From Candidatus Prevotella equi (GTDB lineage: Bacteria > Bacteroidota > Bacteroidia > Bacteroidales > Bacteroidaceae), in contig JAGHTW010000080.1 in assembly GCA_018065145.1 (NCBI GenBank), positions 1-39,968 of the forward strand: 39,968 nt of DNA, in the 5' to 3' direction. Below are positions 8,479-15,812 of this stretch, piece after piece (position 1 is the stretch's first letter; every line of letters begins with the position of its first letter). A model generated the notes under the pieces. It was not told the origin of the DNA and did not search any database. It was given only the letters and a program-made list of their open reading frames with translations. Made by a program: the position numbers and the translations under genes.

Positions 8479-8904
8479 TCATTCGAAATATCTCTTTGCC
8501 TCCCACGCTCTGCGCTTGACGAGACCGCTAAGTTTCTTTCCTCCGGCATACACCCACTTGTTGAACTGTGCATATATCTCTGCCCTTGGTGCTTTCGCCT
8601 TAATCTTCTTCAAGAGTGTAGAGGATTTTAGGTTGGCAGTGCCGAGGTTGTAACAGAAGTCCACAAGTGCATCAAACTGTCCTTGTGTCTTGCATACTCC
8701 GAGGGCGTTCACCTCACGCTCAAAGACTGCGAGGTCTTGCTTTAGGTAGTCAATGGCGATGTACTGACTTATCTTGTCGCCTGGCTTCACACCTTTGGTA
8801 TGACCGTAACCTATAGTCCATATACCAACACTGTCTTGATAGGCAGTCAGCCTACAGCCTTCAAACTGCTTTATAGCATCTATAAGAATGTCACTTGCTT
8901 TCAT
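8479..8904 (-). CDS. Endolysin, GH24 (T4-type) lysozyme (141 aa)
   Basis: Cleaves the peptidoglycan MurNAc-GlcNAc bond at lysis. The catalytic triad of the T4 lysozyme family is present with exact spacing: Glu15 (FEG), Asp24 (YQDSVG) and Thr30 (WTIGYGHT), matching T4 E11/D20/T26. Further family hallmarks are QFDALVDFCYNLG (about residues 75-87) and the C-terminal GLVKRRAWEAKRYFE. There is no signal peptide or signal anchor, so export must depend on the holin gene that precedes it by 6 nt. The full family length is present. High confidence. Confidence 0.95.
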   Translation of the reverse strand: MKASDILIDAIKQFEGCRLTAYQDSVGIWTIGYGHTKGVKPGDKISQYIAIDYLKQDLAVFEREVNALGVCKTQGQFDALVDFCYNLGTANLKSSTLLKKIKAKAPRAEIYAQFNKWVYAGGKKLSGLVKRRAWEAKRYFE

Positions 8905-8910
8905 CTTTCC

Positions 8911-9129
8911 TTAGTTTTTTACTTCATTCTTGAATTTTACAAACTTACCGTCAACATATCCTTTTACACCGAATATTGCTCCAGCATAGAGGAATGACTG
9001 ACCTAATACCCATAGAGAAGAATCATGTATATGTCCTTCCTCGTTCATAAAGAAATCAAGGAAGATAAGAAGAAAGCCTAAGCAAAGAGAGCCTACAGCT
9101 GTTATGCATTGTGGTGAATCCCATTTCAT
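8911..9129 (-). CDS. Probable holin, two membrane segments (72 aa)
   Basis: A 72-aa protein with two hydrophobic helices, about residues 8-28 (CITAVGSLCLGFLLIFLDFF) and 39-57 (LWVLGQSFLYAGAIFGVKG). Between them is a short polar loop (MNEEGHIHDSS), and the C-terminus is basic (KFVKFKNEVKN). Size, topology and position directly before the GH24 endolysin are those of a class II-type holin, which forms inner-membrane lesions to release the endolysin. It is the first gene after the late promoter at 9201-9271. The call is from topology and context, as holins have little sequence conservation. Confidence 0.75.
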   Translation of the reverse strand: MKWDSPQCITAVGSLCLGFLLIFLDFFMNEEGHIHDSSLWVLGQSFLYAGAIFGVKGYVDGKFVKFKNEVKN

Positions 9130-9200
9130 TTTTTTGTTATATTTGGTTGTATATCTCTGTTACGCTATTTGTTACGATGTGATGCGGTCATTTGACAATA

Positions 9201-9271
9201 CAAAGTTATATACTATTTTTGTGTTGTCCTACATATTCGCTAATTCATTATTCACTATATCGTTTAGTGAA
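9201..9271 (-). promoter_or_regulatory. Late promoter A: 21-bp palindrome plus TAACTTTG box (lysis/tail operon)
   Basis: Palindrome TTCACTA-N7-TAGTGAA at 9251-9271 (centre 9261). A minus-strand -7 box TAACTTTG lies at 9201-9208. Centre to first base of the box is 53 bp, the same as at promoters B and C. No TTTG upstream box lies 20 nt before the -7 box. The start site would be near 9195, giving a leader of about 65 nt to the holin ATG. Probable activator-dependent promoter. Confidence 0.75.
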
Positions 9272-9274
9272 AAA

Positions 9275-9697
9275 TTAATCCCTTTTTCTTGGGTTTGGCT
9301 CATCAAAACCGACTGTCATCTTTCCATCAGTAAACCTTCCACCAATATCGTAGGTTATGGATTTTCCTGTGTACAGAAGGTGATATGTGGTAGAGCCAGT
9401 ATAAGTATTTGTTTTTATATCAACAAGTCCCTTATACAATTGCTCCTCCAGCCATTTCTTGTTCTCTGCATACTTTGCAGGTGTAGTACCATGGATATAG
9501 AAAGTCAGTGTCAGAGATCTGTATTTCACCCTTGGGTTGACAGGAATAAACCTTGCCCCATCTTCTAATCGGGATTCGTTTCTTATAAATTCTTTCATTT
9601 CAAGAGGACGTTCTAAGGTTGTAAGGAAATTATCACCCATAGCGATGCCTCTTGACCATGCTGGTATTTCATTTATATATAAACTCTCTTGTCTCAT
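9275..9697 (-). CDS. Distal-tail-like protein (140 aa)
   Basis: A beta-rich protein (ESLYINEIPAWSRGIAMGD at the N-terminus; VKYRSLTLTFYIHGTTPAKYAENKKWLEEQLYKG in the centre; YHLLYTGKSITYDIGGRFTDGKMTVGFDEPNP at the end). The pattern of short strands with an AENKKWLEEQL helix resembles the N-terminal half of Dit/RIFT-type distal tail proteins that cap the tube. It overlaps the second chaperone ORF by 4 nt, so it follows directly where a tape measure gene would normally lie. The last gene of the head/tail operon. Moderate confidence. Confidence 0.55.
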   Translation of the reverse strand: MRQESLYINEIPAWSRGIAMGDNFLTTLERPLEMKEFIRNESRLEDGARFIPVNPRVKYRSLTLTFYIHGTTPAKYAENKKWLEEQLYKGLVDIKTNTYTGSTTYHLLYTGKSITYDIGGRFTDGKMTVGFDEPNPRKRD

Positions 9698-9894
9698 TTC
9701 TTTTTCTTTCTCCTGTTCATCATTTCCTTACCCTTTGTCCTTTCCACCTTCTTACCGTAGCACACCCTCAGTTTATCCTTGGACATCAGGCAAAGGTTTC
9801 GGTAAGGTATTATTTCAAATGCTTCCGTGTAGGACACATGCAGATTTTCCATGAACGTTGCAATCTGTCCAAATAAGGTGTCGTTGCCAATCAC
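9694..9894 (-). CDS. Tail assembly chaperone, second frame (probable -1 frameshift extension, 66 codons)
   Basis: Lies in the -1 frame relative to the upstream chaperone. The only start at its head is a GTG overlapping the upstream TGA (GTGA, 9891-9894). Just before that stop the upstream frame reads GCA AAA CAG AGG TGA; slippage on the A-run would join the two frames into a protein of about 193 aa. In many siphophages (lambda gpG/gpGT type) a -1 frameshift produces the extended chaperone that recruits tape measure protein. The C-terminus is strongly basic (KGKEMMNRRKKKK). Frameshift or GTG start cannot be decided from sequence alone. Confidence 0.65.
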   Translation of the reverse strand: MIGNDTLFGQIATFMENLHVSYTEAFEIIPYRNLCLMSKDKLRVCYGKKVERTKGKEMMNRRKKKK

Positions 9895-10274
9895 CTCTGT
9901 TTTGCTATCGCCATTTTTACGTTCTTCGCCAAAGTCGATAGCTTGATAAAATTTTGTATTCCTATCATTCCAAAGGCAATCTCCAACACCTTAAGTGTCT
10001 CATCAAGAGTGCAATCTTCTAACTCCTTGTATATATCTTCACTGCCAACAAGAAACCATGATACTGCTTTGCATATGCCATCAAACTTCTGAAACTTCTT
10101 TATGAAATCACCTGTAGTACCTTCATCACCAAATTCTGCAAGGTATCTCCCGGCGCCTACAATTTGTTTAATAGTAGGTGGATTAATGATATACACCTTT
10201 CCTTTTATGGTTATTTCTTGTCCGTCAACACCTAACAAGGCTTCGGAAACCATCTTGGCTGCGTTTTCTTTCAT
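9891..10274 (-). CDS. Tail assembly chaperone, first frame (gpG-like, 127 aa)
   Basis: A 127-aa mostly helical protein with an N-terminal beta element (ITIKGKVYIINPPTIKQIVGAGRYLAEFG). The position, directly after the tail tube gene and with a second ORF overlapping in the -1 frame, is that of the tail assembly chaperone pair. The expected next gene, the tape measure, is missing here and lies at 27124-33348. A terminator at 10289-10319 separates this gene from the tail tube gene. This would lower chaperone synthesis relative to tube protein, as makes sense for a non-structural helper. Confidence 0.7.
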   Translation of the reverse strand: MKENAAKMVSEALLGVDGQEITIKGKVYIINPPTIKQIVGAGRYLAEFGDEGTTGDFIKKFQKFDGICKAVSWFLVGSEDIYKELEDCTLDETLKVLEIAFGMIGIQNFIKLSTLAKNVKMAIAKQR

Positions 10275-10288
10275 ACACTTATATACGC

Positions 10289-10319
10289 AAAAAGGGCGGT
10301 GTACGTTTCCACCTCCCTT
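10289..10319 (-). terminator. Terminator after tail tube gene
   Basis: Minus strand: AAGGG-A-GGTG, an 8-nt loop, CACC-G-CCCTT followed by TTTTTG. It sits in the 114-nt gap between the tail tube stop (10389) and the chaperone ATG (10274). Probably a partial terminator that sets a high tube-to-chaperone ratio. Confidence 0.65.
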
Positions 10320-10388
10320 CTTTATATTATCTTTTGATTAGAGTATCGTATTGGTTATGGAATAATGAGATAATAGAAAGTTTCTATA

Positions 10389-10928
10389 CTACTCCTGACC
10401 GTCAAACCAATACTCTGGGTCAACATTCTTAGAACTTGGCTCCATCATTGTACCCTGTACTGCAATACCAATAGCACCATCGGTATTTGCCTCACGTGCA
10501 GAGATTGCCGCTACAGGTATTACACAGTAAACATCATCCTCAGTAAGAGCGATGAGCATCTTGTTAACATCCGTGACACCACGCTGACGAGCCCATGACT
10601 TACCATCTTCACTTACAGTACCTCCCATGAGGGCAGCCTTTGTTGTAAAGTCGTAACGACCAATAGTGAATGCGAATGTCACATCACCCATAGTCTTTGA
10701 ACCCTTACGGTATGTAGAGTTGGTCAACTGGTTCTTGTAGAAGTCCTGTGAAGGCTCACCTTCTTCAATCTGCCATGTGTCCTGATGCACGTTCTCAATC
10801 TCCGTTGCCTTTGCTATTGCTTCCTTCAAGGCAGAATAGGTGAGGGCAACATCGTTGGCATTGTCCATAGGATCTGTGTACCAAAGTCTCTTGATGTCAA
10901 CAGCACTGACTTTTCTTCCGTTTGCCAT
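10389..10928 (-). CDS. Major tail tube protein (179 aa)
   Basis: A 179-aa protein with the look of siphophage tail tube proteins: an N-terminal arm (MANGRKVSAVDIKRLWYTDPM), a long loop with WQIEEGEPSQDFYKNQLT (about 51-69), and strands KTMGDVTFAFTIGRYDFTTKAALMGG (about 78-103) and VYCVIPVAAISAREANTDGAIGIAVQGTMMEPS toward the C-terminus. It lies between the tail terminator and the tail assembly chaperones, the usual place for the tube gene, and a terminator follows it. It forms the tail tube as stacked hexamers (family knowledge). Confidence 0.8.
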   Translation of the reverse strand: MANGRKVSAVDIKRLWYTDPMDNANDVALTYSALKEAIAKATEIENVHQDTWQIEEGEPSQDFYKNQLTNSTYRKGSKTMGDVTFAFTIGRYDFTTKAALMGGTVSEDGKSWARQRGVTDVNKMLIALTEDDVYCVIPVAAISAREANTDGAIGIAVQGTMMEPSSKNVDPEYWFDGQE

Positions 10929-10930
10929 AT

Positions 10931-11317
10931 TTATTTAGTGTTTAAAGTTTGGAACATTATTGTAAGATTTGCGTAATGACAACGCATCTCCGCGTTTGCA
11001 GCAGTATCAGAGGATTCTTTCTTGAAACGATAGAATATGTCATTATAGTAACCCTTGCCGTAGTACAAAGATGTTAACGCTTTCTCCGCCTTTTTAATGG
11101 ATGGAGTGAATGCTTCACCTTCAACATCTGGCACACACCAGTTAATCTTGATGATTCTGTTCATCCAATAGGTAGATGACTTTTCACCATTGGTTATGAT
11201 TATGATGCGCTCGCTTTTTACCTCTTCGTGGGGCATATTCGGCAATAGATGTATCTCTACCCCGAAATTCCTGCAAAGGTCATAGATTATTTCTCCCGCT
11301 TCGCTTTCCGTTATCAT
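10931..11317 (-). CDS. Tail terminator / tail completion protein (128 aa)
   Basis: A small alpha/beta protein with an N-terminal helix (SEAGEIIYDLCRNFGVEIHLLPNMP) and a central strand pair (RIIIITNGEKSSTYWMNRIIKINWCVPDVEG). A helix then leads to the C-terminal strand MRCHYANLTIMFQTLN. Length and order between the HK97 gp10-like protein and the tail tube fit the tail terminator that caps the tube and joins the neck. It overlaps the preceding gene by 4 nt (ATGA). The call rests mainly on gene order. Confidence 0.6.
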   Translation of the reverse strand: MITESEAGEIIYDLCRNFGVEIHLLPNMPHEEVKSERIIIITNGEKSSTYWMNRIIKINWCVPDVEGEAFTPSIKKAEKALTSLYYGKGYYNDIFYRFKKESSDTAANAEMRCHYANLTIMFQTLNTK

Positions 11318-11592
11318 TTTGACAGCTCGTTTATGATTTGTAATTTTGCACCCGACAGTACATCGTAACCTCTTGTCTCTACATCGCTGGCATAGTTGGC
11401 GGTGTTCTCCACTATTAGGGAATTGTCCGTTACCCTGTAATGGTTGGAACTACGAAGGTGTCCCGTTCTGTTCTTGTAATTGCCGTTCAGTTTGGCATAG
11501 GACACTGCTTTCTCCCCTAATCTTGTCAACTCCTGCCTTACCTCTTGTCTGCACTCAGCAAGCGCAAGACGCAATTCTTTTTCTATACCCAT
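11314..11592 (-). CDS. HK97 gp10-like neck protein (92 aa)
   Basis: Carries the hallmark of the HK97 gp10-like family in the segment KLNGNYKNRTGHLRSSNHYRV (about residues 35-55), followed by ENTANYASDVETRG. These proteins act at the head-tail joining region in siphophages. It is slightly shorter than most family members (about 100-130 aa). It overlaps both neighbours by a few nucleotides, typical of tightly coupled morphogenesis genes. The position between head-closure and tail-terminator genes agrees. Confidence 0.75.
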   Translation of the reverse strand: MGIEKELRLALAECRQEVRQELTRLGEKAVSYAKLNGNYKNRTGHLRSSNHYRVTDNSLIVENTANYASDVETRGYDVLSGAKLQIINELSK

Positions 11593-11897
11593 ATCTCTGC
11601 ATAGTCAAGAAAGTTCAGCACCTTGACATTATACACCTTCCCTTCACCACGCAAGACGTCACCATTGGTTACTTTTATCATTTCGCCAGGTCTGACATCA
11701 ATATTCCTTGGGCAGACTATATGGTATTGTGGTCGGTAAACCCGTCCTTCCTCCGTTTGGAAATGCTGTGTGTTATTATCATCACAACGGCATTTGCATA
11801 CCTCTTTCCATATATCTTCGGAACTGACAGGTCTATTATACTCGTCTCTTTTTATCTCTGTCCGTTTTACGTGCAGGGTATGTGGTGCATATATCAT
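11583..11897 (-). CDS. Head closure / head-tail adaptor protein (about 104 aa)
   Basis: A beta-rich protein: LHVKRTEIKRDEYNRPVSSEDIWKEVCKCRCDDN, then RPQYHIVCPRNIDVRPGEMIKV and a C-terminal strand. This is the layout of SPP1 gp16-type head closure proteins, which seal the connector after DNA packaging. The ATG at 11897 lies 10 nt after the previous stop and is preferred; an in-frame TTG at 11930 would add 11 residues and overlap the previous gene by 23 nt. Four cysteines (CKCRC and IVCP) could bind a metal, which is unusual for this family. Confidence 0.65.
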   Translation of the reverse strand: MIYAPHTLHVKRTEIKRDEYNRPVSSEDIWKEVCKCRCDDNNTQHFQTEEGRVYRPQYHIVCPRNIDVRPGEMIKVTNGDVLRGEGKVYNVKVLNFLDYAEIWV

Positions 11898-11907
11898 TGT
11901 CAATCCG

Positions 11908-12249
11908 TTACCAGTCGTGCGTTCTGTCAATTATCATAGATATTCCCAACATCGCAGCTACCTCATCATTAGGTTTTATACCATACTTGCGGCATAGCCA
12001 CATATAGTATTTTCCTAAGTCCGCATAGTCATACGACATGGAAAAACCACTCTCGCTGATACTTTTTAAACGAGGAGAGAACATGACACTTTCTATAAGT
12101 CCCGTCATCCCCTTGTTTACTACCTCTTGATTCTCTGCACCATACTCATCGTCAAGGTTTACACCCGTTTCTATGGCATAGTTCGCAAAGTCTGCATCTG
12201 TAAGGCTCAACGATGTGAGTTTTGTACCTATGTATTCCTTTACTGTCAT
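11908..12249 (-). CDS. Head-tail connector protein (113 aa)
   Basis: An all-helical 113-aa protein. The N-terminal half has MTVKEYIGTKLTSLSLTDADFANYAIETGVNLDDEY, and the C-terminal half YDYADLGKYYMWLCRKYGIKPNDEVAAMLG. The pattern is that of gp6/gp15-like adaptors that dock below the portal ring, and the location between capsid and head-closure genes is the usual one. The stop of the upstream gene is adjacent (12250). Family assignment by pattern and synteny only. Confidence 0.6.
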   Translation of the reverse strand: MTVKEYIGTKLTSLSLTDADFANYAIETGVNLDDEYGAENQEVVNKGMTGLIESVMFSPRLKSISESGFSMSYDYADLGKYYMWLCRKYGIKPNDEVAAMLGISMIIDRTHDW

Positions 12250-12579
12250 TTACTGCTCGGTCTTGTGTTGACGTCCCCTTGGCTTGCGCTCTGGCTCGGT
12301 TGGAAAGACATCTGACAATGTTTCAGTCTTAGCTTCTGCTTTCTCATCTGCCTTTTCGTTTACTTTGGCATTCTCCTCGGCTTGCCCCTTTTTTACTTTG
12401 GTGCTGACCTCGGCATCTTGTCCAATGGCTTTCTCTATGACTTCCGAAACAATTTCAACCAGACCACGGGATGCAAGGTTTCTTGCCCTTGCATCCTCAA
12501 AGTCGTATGTCTTACCTATTTCGTAAATGGTAGAGTAGTTCTCGCCACGGAAACGTATCAATACTTTTCCTTTTAGCAT
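12250..12579 (-). CDS. Small capsid-adjacent protein with charged tail (109 aa)
   Basis: Residues 1-45 form a compact beta-helix unit (VLIRFRGENYSTIYEIGKTYDFEDARARNLASRGLVEIV), like the small proteins often encoded right after phage capsid genes. The rest (46-109) is a low-complexity Lys/Glu/Ala stretch ending in PERKPRGRQHKTEQ. It probably belongs to head assembly, but the role is unknown. It is transcribed between the capsid and connector genes, 30 nt after the capsid stop. Confidence 0.6.
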   Translation of the reverse strand: MLKGKVLIRFRGENYSTIYEIGKTYDFEDARARNLASRGLVEIVSEVIEKAIGQDAEVSTKVKKGQAEENAKVNEKADEKAEAKTETLSDVFPTEPERKPRGRQHKTEQ

Positions 12580-12609
12580 AATCTTATCGTTTTGTTATTA
12601 CTTAGCACC

Positions 12610-13698
12610 TTACTCCTGTACCTCGGTAGAGTTCTGAGTGTAGATGCGGTCAACATTGTTAAGCACTGGGATAGCCATTGCCTGTGAAGCAGTGAACTCA
12701 CGCAGTGGGTCGTTGGTAGAGTAGCGTGATGCAAGAATAAACTCATCAGCATTCACATATTCTACACCAGGAACACGGCGTGTATCTTCTGCACATGTAG
12801 TCCATACCAAATCGCCCACGATAGGGTCGCAAATGAAAGATGCTACACCCTTTGCCCATGGGCTGTGTGACTGCTTCTTGCCGTTAATCTCAGTCTTAAT
12901 CTTACGTGCTACGCGGTGAAGTGTTGCGCCCCACTTTGTCAGTACCACCTGAGCAGCCTTGTCGAAGTCAAGGATTGGATAGTTTGCACCACCAGCAGTA
13001 GCAACACCCATGTTGAATGCATACTGGCCACGTACCTGTTGTGACATATAGAAGCCACGGAGCCATGTATCATCAGCGTAGATGTCAGTGATGTTGTTGT
13101 TGTCCTCCATTGCCTTGTCGAATACCTTCTGCATATCGTCAAGAGGTGTAGAGTGTTCAAGGTCAGACCATGCCACTGTAGAACCGAATTGGTTGCCCTC
13201 AACGAAGTCCATGTCAACACGTACACCAGTACCGTTGTTGCGCTCTGATACACCTACGCCACTTGAAAGCTCAGAAAGGAAGATGTCCTCAATACGCTCG
13301 TAAACTGCCTCGATGACACGTGGAAGGTCAGCGAACATTACGTTGATGATACGGTCGATAGGTTGATTGAGTGCAATCATTGCATCCAGATCCTTCATCT
13401 GCTTCTCAGTCATGTAGAGCTTAAGACCAATCTTTGGAATTTCACCCTGTGCGGTCTCAATCATATCACGGCTCTTGATTGGGAGCTCTGAATCCAGCGA
13501 GATAACATCAGCAGCTACACGGGTGTACTCTGCAAGGATTGATGCCCAACGACCATCGGCAGAATAGGTTGTCTGGAGAAGGTCACGATAGAGATAAGGG
13601 AGAGCAGTGCGACGCTCACCATTAAGACGCTCTACAACACTTGTTACGAGCGCAGGAAAGTACGTCTTGACGTACTGTGAATAAAGAGATGCTTCCAT
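12610..13698 (-). CDS. Major capsid protein (362 aa, capsid-E-like)
   Basis: A 362-aa protein with the features of an HK97-fold capsid protein. It has an N-terminal arm (LYSQYVKTYFPALVTSVVERLN), the segment VAADVISLDSELPIKSRDMIETAQGEIPKIGLKLYMTEKQM (about 62-102), and a long spine helix. The centre has GVRVDMDFVEGNQFGSTVAWSD, and the C-terminus has VEYVNADEFILASRYSTNDPLREFTASQAMAIPVLNNVDRIY. The pattern best matches the phage capsid E group. It sits between a decoration-like gene and connector genes, with a good AGGAGG ribosome site overlapping the end of the preceding gene. Not fused to a protease. Confidence 0.85.
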   Translation of the reverse strand: MEASLYSQYVKTYFPALVTSVVERLNGERRTALPYLYRDLLQTTYSADGRWASILAEYTRVAADVISLDSELPIKSRDMIETAQGEIPKIGLKLYMTEKQMKDLDAMIALNQPIDRIINVMFADLPRVIEAVYERIEDIFLSELSSGVGVSERNNGTGVRVDMDFVEGNQFGSTVAWSDLEHSTPLDDMQKVFDKAMEDNNNITDIYADDTWLRGFYMSQQVRGQYAFNMGVATAGGANYPILDFDKAAQVVLTKWGATLHRVARKIKTEINGKKQSHSPWAKGVASFICDPIVGDLVWTTCAEDTRRVPGVEYVNADEFILASRYSTNDPLREFTASQAMAIPVLNNVDRIYTQNSTEVQE

Positions 13699-13701
13699 TT
13701 A

Positions 13702-14109
13702 TTATGCCTCCTCGTCTTTTTGATAGTCGATGTGTGGAAGTGCCTTCTTGAACTCGTCAGGAATTGCATAAGGCAGAACCTCACTGTTAACAATACCCCA
13801 TGTCATGATTGCAGCGGCTGGCTTCTCCTTTAAGATAGAAGAAACGAGCAGACCCTCGTATGCCTCACCAGAAGTAAGTGCACGGTAGTCTGTCTTGCCT
13901 GTCTCTGCATCCTTTGCAGTAGGGAGTGGGAAATAAGTCTTCACACCTTTGGTTGTCTTGCTTGCGATAACATAACCACAAGGAATTACCTCCTCGGTGT
14001 AGTCTGTGACATCAAGGGTACGACCACCCTCAATGCCCTTGATGAACTTCTTGAGGAATACTGAATTATCCTCAAGCTTCATCTTCTTGATTGTCATGTC
14101 TTGCTTCAT
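13702..14109 (-). CDS. Capsid decoration-like protein (135 aa)
   Basis: A 135-aa beta-rich protein: FLKKFIKGIEGGRTLDVTDYTEEVIPCGYVIA, then GVKTYFPLPT, and EAYEGLLVSSILKEKPAAAIMTWGIVNSEVLP. The arrangement (PCGYVIA, a proline-rich middle, then GIVN near the end) and the place between scaffold and capsid genes are like lambda gpD-type head decoration proteins, which trimerise on the mature capsid. Its stop is followed 4 nt later by the capsid ATG. Identification is by pattern and order. Confidence 0.6.
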   Translation of the reverse strand: MKQDMTIKKMKLEDNSVFLKKFIKGIEGGRTLDVTDYTEEVIPCGYVIASKTTKGVKTYFPLPTAKDAETGKTDYRALTSGEAYEGLLVSSILKEKPAAAIMTWGIVNSEVLPYAIPDEFKKALPHIDYQKDEEA

Positions 14110-14128
14110 TGTTGTGCGATTTTCGAAA

Positions 14129-14920
14129 TTACTTTACAAGCAGTTTAGCAATGGCATCAACCTCTTCCTTGGATGGCTTGTCGTCAAGATTTAGTTGCTG
14201 GCGCTTGTCCTGTGGGAGAAGGTTTGTCTTGATGTTGTTTGAGACGGTTGTAAGATATTCGATAATCTTTGTCTCGTCATCGTCATCCTTGATGTTGAAA
14301 CCCTCATCAATGCGGTACTGAGGAATGTTAAGCTCCTTTGCCTTGGATGCGATGAAGTCCATGCGCTGACGCTTTTGGATTTCTGCCTTTGCCTTGTCAT
14401 TCTCATCCTTCATGGCATTATACTTTTCAAGGAGTGATTTTGTCTCTTCGTTGGTCTTTGCCATGATTTCATCAAAGTTTGACTTGTTGGCGGTCAGCTG
14501 CTCGGTGAGCTGCTTGATAAGAGCCTGGCTTTGCTCACGCTCTTTCTTCGCTTGCTCGTCACGCTCTGCAAAGAGTTTCTTGATAGCCTCAGGTATCTCC
14601 TGATTCTCCATTTCCTTCTTGCGGCGCTCCTCTTCCTCTGCCTTGCGCTTTGCCTCTTCTTCTTCGGCTTTCTTACGGGCATCCTCAAATTCCTTCTTTG
14701 CTTTCTCACGTGCTTTCTCTGCTGCATCGGTAGCTCGCTTGTCATTCAGCTTTTGAAGGTCTTCCAGATACTCTTTCTGTAACTTGATGATTGAATCGAG
14801 ATTTGTATCAGTTACAAGTCCGGTCTTTGCAAGTAACGTTGCCTGTCCCTGAAGAATCTCATCGCCTAACCCAAGGTGTGAATACTCTTGTTTTAGTAAG
14901 TTGAAGATTTTTTCTTTCAT
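14129..14920 (-). CDS. Capsid scaffolding protein (263 aa)
   Basis: A highly charged coiled-coil protein. Residues about 50-190 are almost entirely Glu/Lys/Ala/Arg helices (KAREKAKKEFEDARKKAEEEEA and more), flanked by a small N-terminal domain (KEKIFNLLKQEYSHLGLGDEIL) and a C-terminal globular part (KAKELNIPQYRIDEGFNIKDDDDETKIIEYL). This is typical of internal scaffolds that guide capsid shell assembly and leave before packaging. First gene of the head operon, with late promoter B directly upstream. No protease domain is attached. Confidence 0.8.
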   Translation of the reverse strand: MKEKIFNLLKQEYSHLGLGDEILQGQATLLAKTGLVTDTNLDSIIKLQKEYLEDLQKLNDKRATDAAEKAREKAKKEFEDARKKAEEEEAKRKAEEEERRKKEMENQEIPEAIKKLFAERDEQAKKEREQSQALIKQLTEQLTANKSNFDEIMAKTNEETKSLLEKYNAMKDENDKAKAEIQKRQRMDFIASKAKELNIPQYRIDEGFNIKDDDDETKIIEYLTTVSNNIKTNLLPQDKRQQLNLDDKPSKEEVDAIAKLLVK

Positions 14921-14951
14921 TGATGATTTCTGCTAAAAATTTAAAACAAAG

Positions 14952-15022
14952 CAAAGTTACCACCAATAAAATATATACTAAAATATATAGTAGGAATATT
15001 TTTCACTAAACCATTTAGTGAA
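14952..15022 (-). promoter_or_regulatory. Late promoter B: 21-bp palindrome plus TAACTTTG box (head operon)
   Basis: Palindrome TTCACTA-N7-TAGTGAA at 15002-15022 (centre 15012), -7 box TAACTTTG at 14952-14959 on the minus strand, spacing 53 bp. The place of an upstream TTTG box holds TTTT. The leader to the scaffold ATG is about 25 nt. A plus-strand TAGTTTTG (15052-15059) nearby could drive a divergent transcript. Confidence 0.75.
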
Positions 15023-15077
15023 TAATTTGTGTGATTTTTGTATGTTTTTCTTAGTTTTGCTTAATGCTTTTATGCAC

Positions 15078-15107
15078 AAAAAGGGTACTCGCATCACGCA
15101 AGTACCC
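15078..15107 (-). terminator. Terminator of the amidoligase/amidotransferase operon
   Basis: Perfect stem: minus strand GGGTACT, 11-nt loop, AGTACCC followed by TTTTTG. It lies 87 nt after the stop of the amidotransferase gene and insulates the head promoter B from early transcription. Confidence 0.75.
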
Positions 15108-15193
15108 TCAAAACGTTTACCTCTGTAAACTGCCCTTTAAAATAGAAGATTATGAAAGTTCGAAAGAATTATTTTACTTTTATATGTATCTCG

Positions 15194-15724
15194 TTATGCG
15201 CATCTGAAACGCCTGAGCGTCCCGGCATGGATGAACCTGAGATTAGAATAAAGGCAACCACTCATTCTGTAATACTCGCCATAGGTATGTATCTCACCAT
15301 CCTTCATTATAGCGAAGCGTGACCCCTCTCTGTGCGCTTCTATGACCTCTTTAGCGCCATCTATACCCATAAGGTCTATAGCTGGCTTTATAAAGCGTGT
15401 AAAGCACAATTCTGAATCTGTCTTGTCACTTATGGATGGTAGGCTAAGAACACCATTATGAGCGAAGAATGTACTACCATCAGTAAAGGGGTGACAGTTG
15501 GTTACTTTCTTTGAGCCGTGCGTTGCCCATCTGAAGTGCATGATAAGGTTCTCTGATTTCTTTACCCTGCGTACCCTCTTATAGAACTCGTTAAAGTCCA
15601 TGGTACGAAAATAATCATGTTCTGATACAAAGCCAAATCCGTCCGGGTTCGCTGTTGCCATTTGTTCTATGATGTTTCTTGGTGGCATATCAACGCCACG
15701 TGGTTTGATGCAAATACAACACAT
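15194..15724 (-). CDS. Class II glutamine amidotransferase-like protein (176 aa)
   Basis: Begins MCCICIKPRG, so Met removal exposes Cys2, the N-terminal nucleophile of Ntn-type class II glutamine amidotransferases. Further family motifs are MHFRWATHGSKKV (about 62-74) and FFAHNGVLSLP (about 86-96). These enzymes release ammonia from glutamine or cleave isopeptide-like amides. The gene follows an amidoligase in the same operon with a hairpin between, suggesting a joint pathway that makes or edits an amide or peptide bond. It is shorter than most cellular relatives, but the glutaminase core appears complete. Its leader shares a 19-nt element with two other early genes. Confidence 0.75.
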   Translation of the reverse strand: MCCICIKPRGVDMPPRNIIEQMATANPDGFGFVSEHDYFRTMDFNEFYKRVRRVKKSENLIMHFRWATHGSKKVTNCHPFTDGSTFFAHNGVLSLPSISDKTDSELCFTRFIKPAIDLMGIDGAKEVIEAHREGSRFAIMKDGEIHTYGEYYRMSGCLYSNLRFIHAGTLRRFRCA

Positions 15725-15729
15725 ATTAT

Positions 15730-15748
15730 AAATTAGTTTAATGTTACC
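15730..15748 (-). repeat. Leader element type 2, copy 1
   Basis: GGTAACATTAAACTAATTT immediately upstream of the amidotransferase ATG. Exact copies precede the genes at 25261 (minus) and 38671 (plus). Probably a shared 5'-UTR or translation element. Confidence 0.7.
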
Positions 15749-15788
15749 TATTGGATAATTATATATAAGGTATATTTAAAAGGGGTGG

Positions 15789-15812
15789 GGTGGGGGTTCT
15801 TAACCCCTCACC
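15789..15812 (-). terminator. Hairpin overlapping the amidoligase stop codon
   Basis: Minus strand: GGTG-(A)-GGGGTT, AAG loop, AACCCC-CACC, then CCCCTTTT. The stem includes the last sense codons and the TAA of the amidoligase. It is likely an attenuator between amidoligase and amidotransferase, or an mRNA end. Confidence 0.5.

Noticed and set aside
8465..8653. Plus-strand ORF with a Bacteroidota-like leader (TTAACCTTTAACTAACTATG)
   Set aside because: It runs antisense to the GH24 endolysin, has no TAnnTTTG box upstream, and its protein looks like a reverse-strand shadow.
15781..15798. G-quadruplex
   Set aside because: Only three runs of at least four Gs are present; the hairpin with the following AACCCC explains the G-rich stretch better.
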